The notes under the pieces were generated by a model. The model was not told where the DNA came from. It saw only the letters and a program-made list of their open reading frames with translations, and did no database searches. Positions 58,369-64,000 of a DNA stretch of 64,000 bases are shown one piece after another (positions within the stretch are counted from its first letter, which is position 1; each line of letters begins with the position of its first letter). Made by a program: the position numbers and the translations under genes. The stretch lies in contig NZ_AJTZ01000006.1 of assembly GCF_000286075.1 (NCBI RefSeq), positions 1-64,000 on the forward strand. Reading direction: 5' to 3'. Origin of the DNA: Streptococcus ratti FA-1 = DSM 20564 (GTDB lineage Bacteria; Bacillota; Bacilli; Lactobacillales; Streptococcaceae).

Positions 58369-58931
58369 TAAAATTTGCGAATAGGATCCGGCTGATAATC
58401 TGCCCGGCTGCCGCCGATAAGTTTGGGACGGCTGGCCAAGGCAGTTACATGGGCACCGCCCAGCTCTCGCAGAACAGGGCGCAAGGGAACCTGTACACGC
58501 TTAACATGCATACCGATAGCGGTATCGCCAATGTCAAGACCTGCATGGGCTGTGATTTCTTCAACCTCAACAGGATCTTTCATGTATTTAAAGGCTGCTA
58601 GCTGAGCGCTCCCGCCAGCATGAAGAGTCGGCAGAACATTGACGATTTCTAAATCTTTTTTCTCAGCCAGTTCACGCTCAACCACCAGAGCACGATTGAG
58701 ATGCTCACAACCCTGAACTGCCAGATAAATGTCCCTGTCATTAAGATAAGACAAAATTGTCTTAACAATCGTTTCGCCAATATCAAGACTGGAATTCTGC
58801 CCAATCACACCGCCAGCAACTTCACTGCTGGATAGGCCGAGCACAAAAACCTGACCTTTTTTAATAGCCGAGCGCTCAATGATGTCAGCAATAATGGTGT
58901 GCGTTTGTTTTTGTATTTCTTGTAAATCCAT
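58368..58931 (-). CDS. TIGR01440/DUF436 family protein
   Basis: The 187-residue protein starts [48 protein letters not shown], the common opening of this family, and contains the conserved [14 protein letters not shown] and [24 protein letters not shown] segments. The family is widespread in Firmicutes; no function is established to my knowledge. It follows the ECF S-component by a single base, so the vitamin-related operon truA-kinase-ECF is its context. Confidence 0.88.
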   Translation of the reverse strand: MDLQEIQKQTHTIIADIIERSAIKKGQVFVLGLSSSEVAGGVIGQNSSLDIGETIVKTILSYLNDRDIYLAVQGCEHLNRALVVERELAEKKDLEIVNVLPTLHAGGSAQLAAFKYMKDPVEVEEITAHAGLDIGDTAIGMHVKRVQVPLRPVLRELGGAHVTALASRPKLIGGSRADYQPDPIRKF

Positions 58932-58932
58932 C

Positions 58933-59400
58933 TTATCTCCTTCTTAAACGTTTAAAGGTTAGACAGGTAAGGTAACCAATCAGCATGCCAAAAAAATTTT
59001 GCAGCACATTGCCCCAAATACCGGCCAGCGAAGCTCCCAGACCGTAAAAAAGAATAGAAAACAAAAAGTAAAGTCCAACCATGGTCAAAGAGGCTAAAAC
59101 GAGTCCTAAACAGCGTTTTCTACCAGTCCAGCCGGCAAAATATCCCTGTCCTCCGTGCGCCAAAAGACTGATGAGCATCCAGTTAGGATAGCCAGCAGTC
59201 AAATCAAGCAAAAATGCGGATAGACCGCCAACAGCAGCTCCTTCTTTGCTTCCTAAATAAAAGGCTGTGAAATAAATACCAACATCTAAAAAAGTTAAAA
59301 AGCCTGTCGGTGTCGGAATCTTTAAAAACAGACCAAAGACAAGACTCAGAGCTGTTAAAACCGCAAGCAGACTTAGACGCTGCACCTTCTTATCTTTCAT
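58933..59400 (-). CDS. ECF transporter S component (vitamin uptake)
   Basis: Membrane protein of 155 residues with five to six helices. The pattern [55 protein letters not shown] is typical of S components such as PdxU, HmpT or ThiW. It overlaps the kinase gene by 11 bases, which points to a pyridoxine or hydroxymethylpyrimidine substrate. The EcfAAT energy module must be encoded elsewhere. Confidence 0.87.
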   Translation of the reverse strand: MKDKKVQRLSLLAVLTALSLVFGLFLKIPTPTGFLTFLDVGIYFTAFYLGSKEGAAVGGLSAFLLDLTAGYPNWMLISLLAHGGQGYFAGWTGRKRCLGLVLASLTMVGLYFLFSILFYGLGASLAGIWGNVLQNFFGMLIGYLTCLTFKRLRRR

Positions 59401-60154
59401 AATTTTGTTTTACTCCATAGTCATCTGAATGTTCAATCGCATGATAGACAAAGGCTTTAGCTTCCCTAACAGCCTCTTGGACAGTCTTGCCAAGCACCAA
59501 TTGACTGGCAATGCTCGACGCAAAAGTACAGCCTGCCCCCGTGTTATTTTTTTCTAGGACAGGATAGTCCAGCATTTGAAAATGCTGCCCATCATAAAAG
59601 ACATCCAGAGCTTGATCTTTGCGGAAACGATTGCCGCCCTTGATAACCACATTTTGAGCGCCCATCCTATGCAGCATCTGAGCCGCTTCCTTCATATCCT
59701 CTAAAGTTTTTATGGTTTTTTGGGTCAATAGCTGCGCTTCTGTCAAATTGGGAGTAATAATAGTGACATAAGGGAAAAACCGAATCAGCTCATCTCGCAG
59801 TGCACTGACTTCCAGATCGTGATTTTCCTTGCAAACAAGAACCGGATCTAAAACTACGGGAATCCCTTTTTGCTTTTTAATGAAAGTTAAGGCTTCTTCA
59901 GCTATTTCCACATTGGGAAGAAGCCCCAGTTTTATGGCAGAAAAATCAATATCTACCAAACTGTCTAACTGATGGCTAAAAATATCGCCGTCTACAGGGA
60001 ATACTTCAAATCCTTTTTCTGTCACAGCAGTAAGACAGGTAACTGCTACAAAACCCTTAAGGCCATTAACTGTATAGGTTGCCAGATCGGCAGACAAACC
60101 GCCGCCGCTAAAAATATCATTACCTGAAATCGCTAAAATATATTTACTTGTCAT
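59390..60154 (-). CDS. Hydroxymethylpyrimidine/pyridoxine kinase (ThiD/PdxK family)
   Basis: A ribokinase-fold kinase of 254 residues. N-terminal [25 protein letters not shown] binds substrate; the C-terminal [19 protein letters not shown] holds the anion hole and catalytic Cys or Asp region of the family. Start at MTSKYIL with AAGGAGATTATTT upstream. The ThiD and PdxK subtypes overlap; no thi genes are nearby, and streptococci often use this pair for B6 salvage, so pyridoxine kinase is favoured slightly. Confidence 0.85.
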   Translation of the reverse strand: MTSKYILAISGNDIFSGGGLSADLATYTVNGLKGFVAVTCLTAVTEKGFEVFPVDGDIFSHQLDSLVDIDFSAIKLGLLPNVEIAEEALTFIKKQKGIPVVLDPVLVCKENHDLEVSALRDELIRFFPYVTIITPNLTEAQLLTQKTIKTLEDMKEAAQMLHRMGAQNVVIKGGNRFRKDQALDVFYDGQHFQMLDYPVLEKNNTGAGCTFASSIASQLVLGKTVQEAVREAKAFVYHAIEHSDDYGVKQNYER

Positions 60155-60893
60155 AAATAATCTCCTTAAGATAAAGCCCATTGCCTGCAGCTGTCGGACC
60201 TGCTAAATGGCGGTCTTTTAACTCCAAAATGCGGTCAATCTGTTCAACCGGCATTCGGCCATTGCCAATTTTCAACAGGGTTCCGACCATATTTCGGACC
60301 TGCTTATACAAAAAACCATTTCCTGTAAAGGTAAAAATCAGCAATTGATTCTCCCCATCAAAAGCAACATCTGCACGGCTGATGGTTCTGATTTTGTTGT
60401 CAACACTTGTCCCAGAAGCCGTAAACCCTGTAAAGTCATGGGTTCCCCGCAGTTTTTTTATCGCTGCTTCAATGGCAGTGACATCAACCACATAGGGAAA
60501 ATGCGTCGCATAATGGCGCATGAGAGGATTTTTAGGTCGCCCCAAATCAACTAGAAACTCGTAAGTTTTACTATGCTTGCAATACCTTGCATGAAAATTT
60601 TCAGAAACTTTATCAACCCTGATAACATCAATATCGTCCGGTGTCTGCGTATCCAAACCAAAACGCAGTCTTTCTAAATCACGCTCTTCATCTAGGTCAA
60701 AGTGAATAACCTGACCATAAGCATGAACTCCTGCATCTGTCCGGCCTGCACCGTGAATCTTAACAAATGTACCGCTGTTCAATCTAAAAAGCGTCTTCTC
60801 AATTTCTTCCTGAACAGTTCTTGCGTTTGTCTGCCGCTGAAAGCCGGAAAAATCTGTGCCATCATAGGAAATAATTGCTTTATATCGTACCAT
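60144..60893 (-). CDS. truA: tRNA pseudouridine synthase TruA
   Basis: Modifies U38-40 in the anticodon stem of many tRNAs. The 249-residue protein opens [21 protein letters not shown], the classical TruA start; the catalytic Asp lies in [15 protein letters not shown] (Asp near 54), and the [19 protein letters not shown] segment follows. The longer frame (17 codons) is not supported. A perfect TATAAT ends 6 bases before this ATG and no ribosome site exists, so the mRNA may be leaderless. Confidence 0.95.
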   Translation of the reverse strand: MVRYKAIISYDGTDFSGFQRQTNARTVQEEIEKTLFRLNSGTFVKIHGAGRTDAGVHAYGQVIHFDLDEERDLERLRFGLDTQTPDDIDVIRVDKVSENFHARYCKHSKTYEFLVDLGRPKNPLMRHYATHFPYVVDVTAIEAAIKKLRGTHDFTGFTASGTSVDNKIRTISRADVAFDGENQLLIFTFTGNGFLYKQVRNMVGTLLKIGNGRMPVEQIDRILELKDRHLAGPTAAGNGLYLKEIIYDK

Positions 60894-60899
60894 AAATGC

Positions 60900-60905
60900 A
60901 TTATA
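60900..60905 (-). promoter_or_regulatory. -10 element of truA adjoining the start codon
   Basis: TATAAT on the minus strand, 6 bases from the ATG; a weak TTGTTC lies 17 bases upstream. Confidence 0.6.
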
Positions 60906-61092
60906 GCATGCTAACAGCCGGGGAACAAGATAAGAACCTCCCATCTGTATGGGGACAGTTTAAAACTCTTAAAGATTGCCAAAAATCCCAGCTTAACCAC
61001 AGCAATTACAAATTAGTCTTGACCACCGTTGTTAAAACAGCGTCAAGCATTTAAAAAAACTAAATAACAAAAAGTTTACGGCTACGAAAAAA

Positions 61093-61117
61093 GAGGTTGG
61101 GCCAAAAGTCCAACCTC
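61093..61117 (-). terminator. Terminator downstream of dnaJ
   Basis: GAGGTTGG and CCAACCTC with a 9-base loop, then TTTTTT on the minus strand. It is about 300 bases beyond the dnaJ stop. Confidence 0.85.
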
Positions 61118-61412
61118 ATCAATTAGAGTTCGTTTTAACATCATAAGGCAGTGGTTGGGAGAAACTCTGTCAGCTTTAGCTAACCTAGAGTTTCCCCTGC
61201 ACAGTCCATTAGGCACTTTAGTGCCGATGAACCACTGTTGAATGGCAGTTTCGTTCGCGTTTTACGCCCTTGAGCTGACCGATTCAATTGTGCGGGGGTG
61301 GGAGTGAAACGGTCTGGAGAGAGACCGTTTCAGGTCACCGCTCAGAAATTAGGGAGCGGTGAGAACCAAAATTTTCAATTTTTTGGGTTGATCCCACTCC
61401 CTTTTAGCTGTT
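61118..61412 (-). other. Hairpin-rich 3' region of dnaJ
   Basis: No ORF. On either strand it holds several stems: GAAACGGTC/GACCGTTTC (61308-61332), CACCGCTC/GAGCGGTG-like arms (61337-61364), GGCAC-TTTA-GTGCC (61212-61225), and AGTGGTT/AACCACT arms (61151 and 61231 regions). It would form a long structured 3' UTR before the terminator at 61093. Confidence 0.55.
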
Positions 61413-62528
61413 TCACATCTCATCAAAAGCATCTTTTACCTTATTAAAGAAGCCTTTTTTCTTAGGATGAACGGGATCAATGCCGCTGGCCTTAGCAAAA
61501 GCCTGCAGGGCCTCTTTTTGGGCATCGTTTAGTTTTGTCGGTGTAACAACCTTGACTGTCACATGCTGATCTCCCTGTCCATTGCCGCGCAAACGCGGTG
61601 CTCCTTTACCCTTAAGACGGAAGGTCTTGCCTGTCTGGGTTCCGGCAGGAATGGCCAGTTCAACATTGCCATGAACAGTCGGTACCTCAACGGTATCTCC
61701 AAGAGCTGCCTGAACAAAGTTGATGTTCAGGCTGTAGTAGATGGTCGATCCATCACGTTCAAATTTGTCGCTCTTAAGAACATTGATGATAACAAATAGA
61801 TCCCCATAAGGCCCGCCGTTAAAGCCGGCTTCCCCTTGTCCTGCCAAACGGATTTGCTGACCGGTTTCTACACCGGCAGGGATTTTAACAGAAACCTTAT
61901 GGCTTTGCTTTTCATGGCCTGTTCCATGACAAGTTTGACAAGGCTCCTTGATTTCCTTACCACTGCCGTGACAGACATCACAAGTCACTTGGCGGCGCAT
62001 CATGCCAAGCGGCGTCTGAGTATCTACATTGATCACACCTGAACCATGGCACTTACCGCAGGTAATAGGACTGGTACCAGGTTTGGCTCCTGAGCCCTTA
62101 CATGTGTGACAAGTTGCTTCACGGTTATAATGAACCTCTTTTTCCGTACCAAAAACAGCTTCTTCAAATTGAAGATTGACACGATACTGAAGATCATCAC
62201 CCTGACGGGGAGCATTGGGATTTCTGGAAGCTCCGCCGCCGAAGAAACTTGAGAAGATATCCTCAAAACCGCCAAAACCTGAGCTGTCAAAACCGCCAAA
62301 GCCACCATCGGTTCCTGCCGAACCGTATTGATCATAAGCAGCACGTTTTTGCTCATCACCCAGTGTTTCATAGGCTTCTTGAATCTCTTTGTATTTTTCT
62401 TCGGCCCCAGGATCTTTATTAATATCGGGATGGTATTTTTTTGACATCTTACGATATGCTTTTTTAATTTCATCTTGGGAGGCATCTTTAGTTACCCCCA
62501 GACGATCATAATATTCTGTATTGTTCAT
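61413..62528 (-). CDS. dnaJ: Chaperone protein DnaJ
   Basis: Hsp40 co-chaperone that stimulates DnaK ATPase. The 371 residues contain the J domain with HPD (YHPDIN, near 33), a Gly/Phe-rich region (about 75-100, [25 protein letters not shown]), four CXXCXGXG zinc motifs ([32 protein letters not shown]) and the C-terminal substrate-binding domains. No clear ribosome site precedes its ATG, which is odd for a highly expressed protein. Confidence 0.97.
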   Translation of the reverse strand: MNNTEYYDRLGVTKDASQDEIKKAYRKMSKKYHPDINKDPGAEEKYKEIQEAYETLGDEQKRAAYDQYGSAGTDGGFGGFDSSGFGGFEDIFSSFFGGGASRNPNAPRQGDDLQYRVNLQFEEAVFGTEKEVHYNREATCHTCKGSGAKPGTSPITCGKCHGSGVINVDTQTPLGMMRRQVTCDVCHGSGKEIKEPCQTCHGTGHEKQSHKVSVKIPAGVETGQQIRLAGQGEAGFNGGPYGDLFVIINVLKSDKFERDGSTIYYSLNINFVQAALGDTVEVPTVHGNVELAIPAGTQTGKTFRLKGKGAPRLRGNGQGDQHVTVKVVTPTKLNDAQKEALQAFAKASGIDPVHPKKKGFFNKVKDAFDEM

Positions 62529-63142
62529 AATTTATGATACAAAAGGCGTTAAGAAAACCGTATGAAAATAGGAAACCGATACAGTGTGTAAACACACTAG
62601 AGGTGCTTTCTCTTTTTCACTAGGTTTTTAGCCTGCGTTCGAATAACCGAACTTGTATTCCTTTCCTTGAAATGCAGAAAGTAGCCCGTGTTCAGTTACG
62701 AACACTGTCCTTTCTGTAAAAATATTCTTTTTCTTTGGACAAGTTCCTTAAGCGGCATGGGTATCAGCAGCCGCTTATAGTGTCTCATGACTTAACATTG
62801 AGCCTAAAGTCACACTGTTCCCCTGCCAGATAACTTACAGTTATCTGACTTTCGCCACAGCGGACTTGTCCTTGTTCGCGATCTTCGGTCGCTATTGCCG
62901 TCGCTTTTTAGCCAAAAACAGAGGCTGGGATTCAACCTCTGTGATTGGTCTGATATTTGTTGTTTCTGTAAAACAGCACGATTGAGACTTCCCCAGCCTC
63001 TCCCAAATTTCTGGGTTCTGGGCTCGGGAAGGCGAAAACTGAGTTCAAGCTAAGAACTTCGGAAAAAAGATAACTTTCCTTGAATGCAAGCATTCAGTGT
63101 CAAGTTCCTATTTTTCTGTCGTTCTTTTAACGCTCTCACATC
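62529..63142 (-). other. Long structured spacer between dnaK and dnaJ
   Basis: A 614-base gap with no supported ORF but many short palindromes: GTGTG-TAAA-CACAC (62585-62598), GTTCG/CGAAC near 62640, AAGCGGC/GCCGCTT (62750-62776), AGATAAC/GTTATCT near 62827, ACAGAGG/CCTCTGT (62929-62942 region) and GAATGC/GCATTC near 63085. Some may be dnaK terminators; the rest is unexplained. Confidence 0.5.

Positions 63143-64000
<858 letters not shown>

Noticed and set aside
58350-58605. Plus-strand frames opposite the DUF436-type gene
   Set aside because: They are antisense shadows; the minus-strand protein has clear family motifs and the terminator position agrees with it.

Overview
This window is chromosomal DNA of a low-GC Gram-positive coccus, almost certainly a Streptococcus and, from remembered gene order, one near the mutans group. 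The evidence is the opp operon, rgpG-mecA, suf, ilvBNCA, pyrG-rpoE, trigger factor, truA-dnaJ-dnaK, the SP-type ABC systems and a ComR-type regulator. Most genes lie on the minus strand. The species is an inference; no rRNA gene is present to settle it.

Layout from left to right: a 5'-truncated KDPG aldolase remnant next to the oligopeptide permease operon (0-6.3 kb); a D,D-carboxypeptidase, a lipoprotein and a LysR regulator; an accessory carboxylate island with PrpD-like, PrpF-like and CitMHS genes (9.8-13.7 kb); the SUF iron-sulfur operon (14-19 kb); envelope and proteolysis genes rgpG, mecA, uppP and a DUF2207 protein (19-24 kb). Next comes the most interesting region (24-33.6 kb), described below. 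After it are a glutamine transporter, a VanZ-like gene, a TetR-controlled ABC exporter, an SPFH protein, branched-chain amino acid synthesis, a FakA-like kinase, rpmB, two tRNAs and fba. A decayed bacteriocin locus (50.8-51.4 kb) precedes pyrG, rpoE, tig, a formate/nitrite channel, MscS, a vitamin uptake and kinase pair, truA, dnaJ and a partial dnaK at the right edge.

The main discovery is a complete daptide-type RiPP cluster in one minus-strand operon (33.5 to 26.2 kb). It encodes an ABC exporter, a 20-residue leaderless-looking peptide, a RiPP recognition-type protein, a SAM methyltransferase, a short-chain dehydrogenase, an M50 intramembrane metalloprotease, a class III aminotransferase, four related precursor peptides and a small membrane protein. 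Three precursors end in Thr. In known daptides the C-terminal Thr is oxidatively decarboxylated, transaminated and N,N-dimethylated, and every enzyme class needed for that is here.

The operon appears to be wired to quorum sensing. A ComR/ScuR-like Rgg regulator gene at 24.3 kb is followed by a 21-codon hydrophobic peptide gene resembling a ComS-type pheromone precursor. The promoter of that small gene and the promoter of the daptide operon share a 16-bp motif (TGACACNNATGTCGTT, with GACA-N4-TGTC as its core), in both cases exactly 24 bp upstream of the -10. The Opp permease in the same window is the usual importer of such pheromones. Together these suggest a self-contained, pheromone-induced daptide system.

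Other regulation visible in the sequence: CodY-like boxes at ilvB and opp, a CTP-sensing type attenuator at pyrG, paired operators at the TetR-ABC operon, a dyad at the PrpD-like promoter, and -10 boxes so close to the start codons of dacA, mscS and truA that their mRNAs may be leaderless. ISL3-like inverted-repeat remnants lie at or close to several of the accessory segments.
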